Assembly: GCF_000770925.1 (NCBI RefSeq)
Contig: NZ_JDTK01000020.1
Location: forward strand, 1 to 41,089
Direction: 5' to 3'
Source: Bifidobacterium ruminantium DSM 6489
Lineage (GTDB): Bacteria > Actinomycetota > Actinomycetes > Actinomycetales > Bifidobacteriaceae
Length of the DNA stretch: 41,089 nucleotides
Shown here piece by piece: positions 33,416-41,059 of the stretch. The notes below the pieces were generated by a model. It was not told where the DNA came from, did not search any database, and saw only the letters and a program-made list of their open reading frames with translations. A program made the position numbers and the translations under genes. Numbering within the stretch: position 1 is the first letter of the stretch; each line of letters starts with the position of its first letter.

Positions 33416-34675
33416 ATGACGAGCGAGGGATACTGCGCGTCCGACGAGGAACGTTGGGCGCCCGAATCGCCCAAATCAAGCTCGCGCACCGCCTTCCAAC
33501 GCGACCGCGCCCGTCTCATCCATTCATCCGCACTGCGCAGGCTCGGTGCGAAAACGCAGATTCTGGTAGCCGGCACGGACGATTTCGCACGTACACGGCT
33601 CACACATACGCTGGAAGTCGCGCAGATCGGAAGGCAGATCGGCTCTTCGCTCGGCTGCGATCCCGACGTGGTCGACTGCGCCTGCCTCGCGCACGACCTT
33701 GGACACCCGCCGTTCGGACATAACGGGGAACGTGCGCTCGCTGAAATCGCCCGGGACATCGGCGGTTTCGAAGGCAACGCGCAGACCCTGCGGCTGCTCA
33801 CACGACTCGAGCCGAAGGTCATGTTCCCCGATGGCCGTTCCGCGGGCGTGAACCTGACCCGTGCCGCGCTTGACGCGGCAGTCAAATATCCATGGACGCT
33901 CGACGAGGCCGCCGCGCATCCGAAAGGGGAGCGCGGAGCCAAATTTTGTGTTTATCCGGACGATACGGATGTGTTCGACTGGCTCAAACGCGGCGCGTCG
34001 GATCCCACACGCCGGCCCATCGAATGCCAGGTCATGGACCTTGCCGACGACATCGCCTACAGTGTGCACGACGTGGAGGACGCCATCGCCACCGGCGCGT
34101 TCGATCCAGGCGTCCTACGCGACGGCGCGGTGATCGGTGCGATAGCGGAGGACGCGCGCGCATGGTACGGCCCCCAATGGGATGGCGGCAGGCTGGTGGA
34201 TGCGTTCGACCGCATGCGCCGACGTGACACGTTCCCCGACGGCTTCGATGGTTCGCGGCGCTCGTTCGCACGGCTGAAGAACATGACCAGCGAATTGATC
34301 GGCCGGTTCGCCGATTCCGTGGAACATGCCACGAGGGACACGTATGGGACCGATCCGCTGACCCGTTATCGTGGGAATCTGGTGGTTCCCGAGGAGACGG
34401 GCTACGAGATCGTGGCGCTCAAAGGCATCGCGGTGCATTTCGTCATGGCGCCCGGCGAACACGATCCGATGCACGTCGAGCAACGCCGGATCGTCGGGGA
34501 TCTGGTCGACGTGTTCATGAAGGACAATCCCCGGCCGTCCACCGCATTGGAGAACGTGTTCCTCGACGATTGGCGTCGGGCCGCGGACGATGGCGCCCGG
34601 CTCCGCGTGGCCATCGACCAGGTGGCCAGCCTGACCGACGCCTCCGCGATGGCGCTCCACTCCCTGCTGTGCTGA
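33416..34675 (+). CDS. dgt: Deoxyguanosinetriphosphate triphosphohydrolase-like HD protein
   Basis: A 419-aa HD-domain phosphohydrolase hydrolysing dNTPs to nucleoside and triphosphate. ATG 33416 with AAAGGCGG upstream. N-terminal SSSRTAFQRDRARLIHSSALRRLGAKTQI, metal-binding RLTHTLEVAQIGR, HD pair in CLAHDLGHPPFGHNGERAL, and the later Asp in MDLADDIAYSVHDVEDAI. These are all hallmarks of the Dgt family. The neighbour dnaG lies 28 bases downstream; dgt-dnaG adjacency is common in Actinobacteria and links nucleotide pool control to replication. Confidence 0.93.
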   Translation: MTSEGYCASDEERWAPESPKSSSRTAFQRDRARLIHSSALRRLGAKTQILVAGTDDFARTRLTHTLEVAQIGRQIGSSLGCDPDVVDCACLAHDLGHPPFGHNGERALAEIARDIGGFEGNAQTLRLLTRLEPKVMFPDGRSAGVNLTRAALDAAVKYPWTLDEAAAHPKGERGAKFCVYPDDTDVFDWLKRGASDPTRRPIECQVMDLADDIAYSVHDVEDAIATGAFDPGVLRDGAVIGAIAEDARAWYGPQWDGGRLVDAFDRMRRRDTFPDGFDGSRRSFARLKNMTSELIGRFADSVEHATRDTYGTDPLTRYRGNLVVPEETGYEIVALKGIAVHFVMAPGEHDPMHVEQRRIVGDLVDVFMKDNPRPSTALENVFLDDWRRAADDGARLRVAIDQVASLTDASAMALHSLLC

Positions 34676-34690
34676 GGCCGAATGGACTGG

Positions 34691-34696
34691 TAGGCT
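34691..34696 (+). promoter_or_regulatory. -10 box for leaderless dnaG transcript
   Basis: TAGGCT ends 7 bases before the dnaG ATG (34704) and is preceded by TGG (TGG-TAGGCT). The 7 bases GGAACAT contain no real ribosome site, which fits leaderless translation. Confidence 0.5.
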
Positions 34697-34703
34697 GGAA
34701 CAT

Positions 34704-36791
34704 ATGCCGGGAATGATCAAGAAGGAAGACATAGAAAAGGTCCGCGCCGCCGCCGACCTGTATGACATCGTATCCGCGACCGTCACGCTCAAGCCCTCTG
34801 GAACCGGCACATACGTAGGCCTGTGCCCCTTCCACGACGAGAAGACGCCGAGCTTCTCCGTACGTCCCGCGCTCGGCGTGTGGCATTGCTTCGGCTGCGG
34901 TCTCGGCGGCGACGTGTTCGGCTACGTCGAGCATCAGGAGAACATCGATTTCCGTGACGCGGTGGAGCTGCTCGCCGACAAATACCATATCGAACTGCAT
35001 TACGACAAGGCAGACAACGTTCCCACGCACACCGGATCGAAGCGTGCGCGTCTGCTCGAGGCCAATGAGGCGGCACAGGAGTTCTTCGTATCCCAGCTGA
35101 TGACCAAGGAGGCGCTCGCCGCGCGCAAACTGCTGGACGGTCGTAATTTCAGCCAGGCCGACTGCCAGCGGTTCGGCTGCGGATATGCCCCCCAAGGATG
35201 GGACAATCTGGTACGGCATCTTGCCGGCAAAGGCTTCACCCAGCAGGAGATGCTCGATGCCGGTCTCGCGCGGCAGGGCCAGCGCGGCGTCTACGATTAT
35301 TTCCGCGGCCGCGTGACATGGCCGATACGCGACTCGACCGGACGCACGCTTGGTTTCGGCGCGCGCAAGCTGTACGAGGACGATGCGATCAACGCGAAAT
35401 ACATCAACACGCCCGACACGCAGCTGTATCGCAAGACCCAGGTGCTGTACGGCATCGATCTGGCCAAATCGGCGATCGTGAAGAAACGTCAGGCGGTTAT
35501 CGTCGAAGGTTATACCGATGTGATGGCCATGCATCTGGCCGGCATCGACACGGCGGTCGCCACATGTGGCACGGCTTTCGGCGCGGAGCATGCGAAGATC
35601 ATCCGCCGTTTGATTGCGGACGATTCGTTGGGCGCCGTGCAGCTGGTCGGTCCGTTGAAGGTGGAGGGGCAGGCGTTGAGCTCGCGTGTCGTGTTCACCT
35701 TCGATGGCGACGCTGCCGGACAGAAGGCCGCGATCCATGCGTTCGGTCTGGACGCGGCGTTTTCCACGCAGGCCTTCGTCGCGGTCGCCGAGGACAATCT
35801 CGACCCCTGCGACCTGCGCATCAAACGCGGCAACGAAGCGGTGCGTGCGCTGATCGCCAACGCGCGTCCGCTGTACGATTTCGTGATCGATTCCGCGATC
35901 GACCGTTTCGACACCACGTACGCGACCGGGCAGATGGGCGCGGTCAAGGCCGTCGCCCCGTTGATCGCGCAGATCCGCGACCGTTCGCTGCTCGACCTTT
36001 ACTCCCGCAAGGCGGTGCGCCGTATCGGCGTCGATCTGGACATCATGCAGCGGGAGGTGTCGTTCCAACGTCGCAAGCTCAACGTGCGCGACGAGGACGC
36101 GTATGCGCCGAAGCGCCGTTTTTCCGGCAACGCGGGGCAATCGGCGGAACCGTCATATGCGGACCGCGGCGCGAACCCGTATGCGAATCCCGCAGCGCGC
36201 AAGGCTTTGGAGCATCGCGATGCGGTCGAACAGACCTACTATCGCATCGATGACGCCGTGTTCATCTGCGAGCAGCAGTTCATGGCCACGTTGATTCAGG
36301 TGCCGTTGGCCGTCGACCCGACGATGTTCGCCAGCCTGACCCTGTCGAGTTTCATGACGCCGGTGTTCCGCACGCTGTTCCAGACGGTCGCCGCGGCTGG
36401 CGGATTGCCCGCACCGGACGTGCCGCAGGGATTGTGGATGCACAATCTGACGAAGGCGGGCGGTCCGATGCTCGAATCCGTCATTAACGAGCTGGCCGTC
36501 ATGCCATTGCCGTTGCCGCCGAGCGAGGCGGACGCCAGTCGTGACGCGGACGAATCGCAGGAACGATCCGCGCAGCTGCGCAGGCCAACGGATGACGAGC
36601 GTCGCTACGCCTCCGAGCTGATCGTACGATTGCTCGACACCGGCATCATGCGCAAGATCGGCGCGTCGCAACGTCGCATGGCGCAGCTGCCGGACGGTGC
36701 CGAGAAAATCGAACTGCTCGGACAGATCACCAAACTGGAGATGCTGCGTAAGGATCTGCAGTCCCGCGTCTTCGGCAACGACGTGGCCTGA
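34704..36791 (+). CDS. dnaG: DNA primase
   Basis: A 695-aa enzyme synthesising RNA primers at the replication fork. N-terminal CHC2 zinc ribbon: Cys41 and His44 in CPFHDEKTPSFSV, Cys62 and Cys65 in HCFGCGLGGD. The polymerase core contains GRVTWPIRDSTGRTLGFGARKL and NTPDTQLYRKTQVLYG. The TOPRIM domain starts VIVEGYTDVMAMHLAG and has FTFDGDAAGQKAA for metal binding. Between these TOPRIM motifs is an extra stretch (DDSLGAVQLVGPLKVEGQAL) absent from E. coli DnaG. The C-terminal helical region (~540-695) should bind the DnaB helicase. Close behind dgt and probably essential. Confidence 0.96.
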   Translation: MPGMIKKEDIEKVRAAADLYDIVSATVTLKPSGTGTYVGLCPFHDEKTPSFSVRPALGVWHCFGCGLGGDVFGYVEHQENIDFRDAVELLADKYHIELHYDKADNVPTHTGSKRARLLEANEAAQEFFVSQLMTKEALAARKLLDGRNFSQADCQRFGCGYAPQGWDNLVRHLAGKGFTQQEMLDAGLARQGQRGVYDYFRGRVTWPIRDSTGRTLGFGARKLYEDDAINAKYINTPDTQLYRKTQVLYGIDLAKSAIVKKRQAVIVEGYTDVMAMHLAGIDTAVATCGTAFGAEHAKIIRRLIADDSLGAVQLVGPLKVEGQALSSRVVFTFDGDAAGQKAAIHAFGLDAAFSTQAFVAVAEDNLDPCDLRIKRGNEAVRALIANARPLYDFVIDSAIDRFDTTYATGQMGAVKAVAPLIAQIRDRSLLDLYSRKAVRRIGVDLDIMQREVSFQRRKLNVRDEDAYAPKRRFSGNAGQSAEPSYADRGANPYANPAARKALEHRDAVEQTYYRIDDAVFICEQQFMATLIQVPLAVDPTMFASLTLSSFMTPVFRTLFQTVAAAGGLPAPDVPQGLWMHNLTKAGGPMLESVINELAVMPLPLPPSEADASRDADESQERSAQLRRPTDDERRYASELIVRLLDTGIMRKIGASQRRMAQLPDGAEKIELLGQITKLEMLRKDLQSRVFGNDVA

Positions 36792-36817
36792 GCGTCGTGG
36801 TCTGAGCGTCGTGGTCT
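36790..36817. repeat. Tandem 14-bp repeat after dnaG
   Basis: TGAGCGTCGTGGTC occurs twice end to end, starting within the dnaG stop codon; a third TGA follows. AGGGCGGA also occurs twice near 36832-36847. The TGAGCGTCG word recurs at the start of the 52-bp repeats at 38471. The rest of this 357-base gap (36792-37148) contains no gene. Confidence 0.5.
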
Positions 36818-36946
36818 GAATGTTCAAGATAGGGCGGAGTAGGGCGGAATAGACGTGCGTTGCCGGTGAATTCGTTGCGAAGGAACGGCGAATTCCGGAT
36901 GAATCCTTCATGTCCGAAAAGGAAAATTGTGAAGATTTTCGCCGAC

Positions 36947-36960
36947 CAAAATGAATTTTG
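36947..36960. promoter_or_regulatory. Small AT-rich palindrome in the dnaG/anion-permease gap
   Basis: CAAAAT-GA-ATTTTG is a perfect 6+2+6 palindrome in an otherwise unexplained region about 190 bases before the permease start. Possible operator; no further support. Confidence 0.25.
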
Positions 36961-37076
36961 CCGGTTTGCAAGGGTATGCGGCAGTAAGCGATAGCGGCTG
37001 AAAATCGTTGGAATGGTCGGGAAAGCAGCACGCCGAGGGCTCATGCTAGGCGCACTTTTGGGTAAAGTGGTCTAGG

Positions 37077-37130
37077 CGTTTGCATGAAAATCGCTTGGAT
37101 TTTGCAAGGTGTGCAAGGCGATTGCAAACG
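37077..37130 (+). promoter_or_regulatory. Inverted and direct repeats in the leader of the anion permease
   Basis: CGTTTGCA (37077-37084) is inverted at TGCAAACG (37123-37130), with ATCGC/GCGAT as a second matching pair inside. Between them TGCAAGG occurs twice. This compact set just before the ribosome site (GGAGG near 37139) could be an operator array or a leader hairpin controlling the permease. Confidence 0.4.
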
Positions 37131-37148
37131 GGATTGACGGAGGAATGC

Positions 37149-38342
37149 ATGCGGCGATTGGTCGTCAAGGTCCTGAAGAACGAGACCATTCTCGTAGTCG
37201 CTACAATACTTGCACTGATTTCATGTTTCATCGTGCCGCCGGATAAGGAGTACGCCGGCTACATCCACGCCAGCACCATCTCGCAGCTGATCTGCCTGAT
37301 GCTGGTGGTATGCGGGTTCCAGCGCATCGGCGTGTTCCGCATCATCGGCTCGCGGCTGCTTCACCATGTCAAGACCGCGCGTGGTCTGGTGCTCACGCTG
37401 ATCGCGCTGCCGTTCTTCTCAGGCATGCTTATCACCAATGACGTGGCTCTGGTCACGTTCGTGCCGTTCGCGATCGCCGTGCTCACGATGGCGCATATGG
37501 AGGAGCATGCGGTGCTGGTCGGCACGCTGATGACGGTCGCCGCGAACGTTGGCAGCATGCTCACTCCCATCGGCAATGCGCACAACCTGTATCTGAAGGC
37601 GCTGACCGGCATGCCGGCCACGGAGATGATCGGTATCATGGCGCCGTATTCCTTTGCGGCTGCGGTGCTGCTGGTGATCATCACATGCGTCGTGTTCGGT
37701 GGCAAACCGGTTGCCGAATTCTCCGCGATCGACGGCTCCGGCATCGAGCAGAACGTGCTCGCCCCGCATTCCGACCAGCCGCAACCCGATGAGATCCGTG
37801 TGACCGGCTATGGCGCCGGTTATGGCGGCTGGCGCACCATCGTGTACCTTGCGCGGTTCGCGGTCTGCCTGTTGGCCGTGAACGATTTCATTCCGTTGTG
37901 GGTGATGTGCGTCGTCGTGTTCGTGGCGTTCCTGCTGTGCGACCGCCGCGTGTTCCGCAACGTCGACTGGGGTCTGCCGCTCACGTTCTGCATGTTCTTC
38001 ATCTTCATCGGCAATATGAAGCGTGTGCCGGAATTCTACGAATTGGCCGCCTCCCTGGTCGGAGCGCATCCGCTGGAGGTCTCCGTGGTGTCCAGCCAGT
38101 TCATCTCCAACGTGCCGACCACGCTGCTGCTGTCCGGCTTCTGCGACCAGTGGCGCGAGCTGATCATCGGCACCAATCTCGGCGGTCTGGGCACGCTGAT
38201 CGCATCCATGGCGTCGTTGATTGGCTACAAGAACGTGACGCGCGCGTATCCGGACAAGAAGGGCCGCTATCTGGCCGTCTACACCGCGGTGAACGTCCTG
38301 TTCCTCATCGTGCTCGTCGTTCTGAGCTGGATCATCGAATAA
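37149..38342 (+). CDS. YbiR-like anion permease (ArsB/NhaD/SLC13 superfamily)
   Basis: 397 aa from ATG 37149 (GGAGG 5-9 bases upstream); an in-frame ATG at 37080 has no ribosome site. About 10-11 hydrophobic segments. It resembles E. coli YbiR in order and motifs: an early LLHHVKTARGLVLTLIALPFFSGMLITNDVALVTFVPF (TNDVAL is the conserved first re-entrant motif), NVGSMLTPIGNAHNLYLKAL, and the second half SVVSSQFISNVPTTLLLSGF with NLGGLGTLIASMASLIGY. The NDVAL/SNVPTTLLL pair marks the two inverted halves of the ion-transporter superfamily. Substrate unknown; an organic or inorganic anion is likely. Confidence 0.85.
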   Translation: MRRLVVKVLKNETILVVATILALISCFIVPPDKEYAGYIHASTISQLICLMLVVCGFQRIGVFRIIGSRLLHHVKTARGLVLTLIALPFFSGMLITNDVALVTFVPFAIAVLTMAHMEEHAVLVGTLMTVAANVGSMLTPIGNAHNLYLKALTGMPATEMIGIMAPYSFAAAVLLVIITCVVFGGKPVAEFSAIDGSGIEQNVLAPHSDQPQPDEIRVTGYGAGYGGWRTIVYLARFAVCLLAVNDFIPLWVMCVVVFVAFLLCDRRVFRNVDWGLPLTFCMFFIFIGNMKRVPEFYELAASLVGAHPLEVSVVSSQFISNVPTTLLLSGFCDQWRELIIGTNLGGLGTLIASMASLIGYKNVTRAYPDKKGRYLAVYTAVNVLFLIVLVVLSWIIE

Positions 38343-38460
38343 AACCCAGTCCCAGCCCATCCCCAACCAAGCCCGCCCAACCCCAAACCCAACCCCGTCC
38401 AACTCCGTCCTTCCCAATCGTCCCAATCAACCCGACTTCCAAATCGACCAAACTGACGCC
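38343..38460 (+). terminator. C-rich, G-poor tract, candidate Rho-dependent termination region
   Basis: Directly after the permease stop, about 118 bases of the RNA-like strand are dominated by C and A with very few G (runs such as CCCAACCCCAAACCCAACCCC). Unstructured C>G stretches of this size are the known feature of Rho utilisation sites. It stands out sharply from the surrounding base composition. Confidence 0.5.
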
Positions 38461-38470
38461 TACAGCCACC

Positions 38471-38626
38471 TGAGCGTCGGTTTCGTGGAACGGAGTATGC
38501 CAAACCGACGGTGAGACGGGTCTGAGCGTCGGTTTCGCGGAAGAAGTTCGATCAAACCGACGGTGAGAGGGGCCTGAGCGTCGGTTTCGTGGAACGGAGT
38601 ATGCCAAACCGACGGTGAGACGGGCC
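38471..38626. repeat. Three tandem 52-bp repeats, each with a 9-bp inverted repeat
   Basis: Units at 38471-38522, 38523-38574 and 38575-38626 begin TGAGCGTCGGTTT and contain AAACCGACG 18 bases later, so each can form a CGTCGGTTT/AAACCGACG hairpin. Units 1 and 3 differ at one base; unit 2 keeps both arms but has a different loop. A fourth partial copy starts at 38627 and breaks off after TGAGCGTCGGTTTGGTGGAA. Conserved arms with a changed loop suggest the paired structure is what matters. Confidence 0.85.
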
Positions 38627-38645
38627 TGAGCGTCGGTTTGGTGGA

Positions 38646-38673
38646 ACGGTTGCCGTGTCGAGTTGGCAACCGT
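38646..38673 (+). repeat. Hairpin at the end of the repeat array
   Basis: ACGGTTGCC (38646-38654) pairs with GGCAACCGT (38665-38673) around a 10-nt loop, replacing the usual arm in the partial fourth repeat. It lies 29 bases before the tRNA-Arg gene. Confidence 0.5.
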
Positions 38674-38702
38674 GCATGAACTGACTATACTAAATCTGGT
38701 TT

Positions 38703-38776
38703 GGCCCTGTAGCTCAGCTGGATAGAGCATGTGACTTCTAATCTCAAGGTCGGGAGTTCGAGTCTCCCCGGGGTCA
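38703..38776 (+). tRNA. tRNA-Arg (anticodon UCU)
   Basis: A complete cloverleaf: acceptor GGCCCTG with CGGGGTC (38769-38775), D-stem GCTC/GAGC with AGCTGGATA loop, T-arm GGGAG-TTCGAGT-CTCCC, discriminator A at 38776. The anticodon loop CTTCTAA gives UCU, reading AGA. The anticodon stem TGTGA/TCTCA has a U-U mismatch at the middle pair (29-41). CCA is not encoded (ACCC follows). The host would add it. Confidence 0.93.
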
Positions 38777-38785
38777 CCCATTGTA

Positions 38786-38821
38786 AGCCCTCGTGCCATA
38801 TCCGTATGGTGCGGGGGCTTT
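38786..38821 (+). terminator. Terminator after tRNA-Arg
   Basis: AGCCCTCGTGCCATA (38786-38800) pairs with 38805-38819 using three G-U wobbles around TCCG, then TTT. It ends 10 bases after the tRNA and 33 before the GTPase gene. Confidence 0.7.
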
Positions 38822-38854
38822 CCCGTCCATTGGATGGCGAGATAGGGGAAAGAC

Positions 38855-40861
38855 ATGAATCGAATCGTCGCAGGTATTCTGGCACATGTGGACGCAGGCA
38901 AGACCACGCTGTCCGAAGCCCTGCTTTATGCCACTGGCCAGGTGCGCAAACTCGGACGTGTCGACCGCGGCGACGCCTTCCTTGATACGAATGCCATGGA
39001 ACGCCAGCGTGGCATCACCATCTTCACTGAACCGGCCGTCATCACCACGCCCGATCTCACCATCACTCTGCTCGATACGCCCGGCCACGTTGATTTTTCC
39101 GCCGAGACGGAACGCACACTTGCCGTGCTCGACTATGCCATCCTCGTCATCTCCGGTGCGGACGGCATCCAAGGGCACACCGAAACGCTGTGGCGGCTGC
39201 TTGATCGATACCACGTGCCCACGTTCGTCTTCATCAACAAAATGGATGCGCCCGGCGCCGACAAATCGCAGTTGATGGACCAGCTCAAGCGGCGTTTCTC
39301 GGATGGTTGCATCGACTTCACCGACCCCGACTCCAGCATGGAGGACATCGCCATGCAGGACGAGACAGCCATGGACGTGTATCTTGATACCGGAACCGTG
39401 CCGGAGCAAACCATTCGCTCCATGATTGCCAATCGCAAACTGTTCCCATGCTATTTCGGCTCCGCGTTGAAAATGGAAGGCATTGAGCAGTTCGTGGCCG
39501 GTTTCGAACACTTCACGCAGGAACCGCAATATGATGGCGATTTCGGCGCACGCATATATAAGGTGTCGCATGACGCGCAGGGCAACCGTCTGACCTGGCT
39601 CAAGGTCACAGGCGGCGAGCTGAAAGCTAAGATGATGCTCGACGGCACCGCGCGTGTGGATGCCGCGCACACCGGTGCGGATGATGGAACGCGGACCGAT
39701 GATGATGGTCTGTGGCATGAGAAGGCGGATCAGGTGCGTGTGTATTCCGGAGCGAAGTTCACCACCGTCGATTCGGTTCCAGCCGGCACGGTATGCGCCG
39801 TCACGGGATTGACATGGACGTTCCCCGGCGCTGGACTGGGCAAGGAGCATGATGGCGAACGTCCGGTGTTGCAGCCGGTGCTCACCTACACGTTGCTGCC
39901 GGGGGAGTGCGACGCGCACAAATGCCTGGTGGCATTGCGTGAGCTGGAGGATGAGGATCCACTGCTGCACGTCGTGTGGCAGCCGCGTCTCGAAGAGGTG
40001 CATCTGCAGCTGATGGGCGCGGTGCAGCTGGAAATCATCCAGCAGATCATGCATGACCGTTTCGGCTTGGATGTCACGTTCGGTCCCGGCGGCATTCTGT
40101 ACAAGGAGACGATTACCTCGCCAATTGAAGGTGTCGGCCATTTCGAGCCATTGCGTCACTATGCGGAGACGCATGTGCTGTTGGAACCGCTGCCGCAAGG
40201 CTCTGGTATGGAATACGAGACCGTGTGCAGCGAGGATGTGCTCGACCGCAACTGGCAGCGCCTCATCATGCAGCATTGCAAGGAACGCGAGCATCTGGGC
40301 GTGCTCACCGGCTCTCCGATCACGGATATGCGGATCACCTTGCTGACTGGCCGCGCGCATCTGAAGCATACGGAAGGCGGCGATTTCCGCCAAGCCACCT
40401 ATCGTGCGATACGCCAGGGTCTGATGGAGGCGAAAAAGAAGGGCGATTGCCGTCTGCTCGAACCATGGTATGGCTTCCGTTTGGAGGTGCCGCAGGACAT
40501 GGTCGGGCATGCGATGGCCGACATCCAGCGTATATCCGGCTCATTCGACACGCCTACCGGCGATGGCGAATACATGGTGCTCAACGGCACCGCACCGGTG
40601 AGCGAGATGCGCGATTACGCGATGGATGTGAACGCGTACACGCATGGCCGCGGTCATCTGAGCTGCGTGTTCGCCGTCTACCGGGCCTGTCACAATGCCG
40701 ATGAAGTGATTGAGAGCATGGCTTACGATCCGGAATCCGATTTGGAGAACACGCCCGATTCGGTATTCTGCGCGCACGGAGCCGGATATCCGGTCAAATG
40801 GTACAAGGTGCCTGAGTTCATGCATCTGGACTATGCGTGGAGCGGCATGGGGGAGCGGTGA
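38855..40861 (+). CDS. TetM-like translation factor GTPase (EF-G superfamily)
   Basis: A 668-aa ribosome-binding GTPase. ATG 38855 follows AGGGGAAAG. G1 AHVDAGKTT (10-18), switch II LDTPGHVDFSAE, NKMD for guanine, and GSALKMEGIEQF as G5 region. Then come EF-G-like domains II-V and a C-terminal HGRGHLSCVF region corresponding to the domain-V/loop part of Tet(M)/Tet(O). The opening RVDRGDAFLDTNAMERQRGITIF is characteristic of the chromosomal 'translation factor GTPase' group related to tetracycline ribosomal-protection proteins, not of tet(W) itself. It may rescue or remodel stalled ribosomes. Tetracycline resistance should not be assumed. An acidic insertion (TGADDGTRTDDDG) lies in domain II. 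Confidence 0.85.
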   Translation: MNRIVAGILAHVDAGKTTLSEALLYATGQVRKLGRVDRGDAFLDTNAMERQRGITIFTEPAVITTPDLTITLLDTPGHVDFSAETERTLAVLDYAILVISGADGIQGHTETLWRLLDRYHVPTFVFINKMDAPGADKSQLMDQLKRRFSDGCIDFTDPDSSMEDIAMQDETAMDVYLDTGTVPEQTIRSMIANRKLFPCYFGSALKMEGIEQFVAGFEHFTQEPQYDGDFGARIYKVSHDAQGNRLTWLKVTGGELKAKMMLDGTARVDAAHTGADDGTRTDDDGLWHEKADQVRVYSGAKFTTVDSVPAGTVCAVTGLTWTFPGAGLGKEHDGERPVLQPVLTYTLLPGECDAHKCLVALRELEDEDPLLHVVWQPRLEEVHLQLMGAVQLEIIQQIMHDRFGLDVTFGPGGILYKETITSPIEGVGHFEPLRHYAETHVLLEPLPQGSGMEYETVCSEDVLDRNWQRLIMQHCKEREHLGVLTGSPITDMRITLLTGRAHLKHTEGGDFRQATYRAIRQGLMEAKKKGDCRLLEPWYGFRLEVPQDMVGHAMADIQRISGSFDTPTGDGEYMVLNGTAPVSEMRDYAMDVNAYTHGRGHLSCVFAVYRACHNADEVIESMAYDPESDLENTPDSVFCAHGAGYPVKWYKVPEFMHLDYAWSGMGER

Positions 40862-40905
40862 TTCCGTGCGATGCCGGCGCTGGATGGTATCGCACGGAAT
40901 TTTTG
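40861..40905 (+). terminator. Intrinsic terminator after the GTPase gene
   Basis: ATTCCGTGCGAT (40861-40872) pairs perfectly with 40889-40900, followed by TTTTG. The stem begins at the last base of the stop codon, so the stop codon region and terminator are fused. The 155 bases from here to 41059 show no gene apart from the minus-strand terminator below. Confidence 0.88.
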
Positions 40906-41028
40906 TTGATCTGACGGTTGAGCTGGTTCGATGATGCGCCTCGCCGCCGAATGATGCGCGCCTTTCCACCGAACCAACTTCGATTCAAACGCGATGGAAA
41001 ACGGACTCGCTGGATAACAGGATAAACG

Positions 41029-41055
41029 AAAAGCCCCACCGCTATGGTGAGGCTT
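41029..41055 (-). terminator. Terminator of the minus-strand tRNA
   Basis: On the minus strand AAGCCTCACC pairs with GGTGGGGCTT around ATAGC and ends in TTTT (complement of 41029-41032). It begins five bases after the end of the tRNA and matches a short intrinsic terminator. Confidence 0.75.
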
Positions 41056-41059
41056 CGAA

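Noticed and set aside
38471..38626. CRISPR-like array
   Set aside because: Units are 52 bp with the conserved parts being inverted arms, and two of the three 'spacers' are nearly identical. There are no cas genes.
38703..38776. tRNA-Arg as an integration site for a mobile element
   Set aside because: No integrase, no duplicated tRNA 3' end and no phage-like genes are seen on either side within the window.
38855..40861. Acquired tetracycline-resistance gene tet(W)
   Set aside because: The N-terminus (RVDRGDAFLDTNAMERQRGITIF) differs from tet(W), codon use matches the chromosome, and no mobile element is adjacent.
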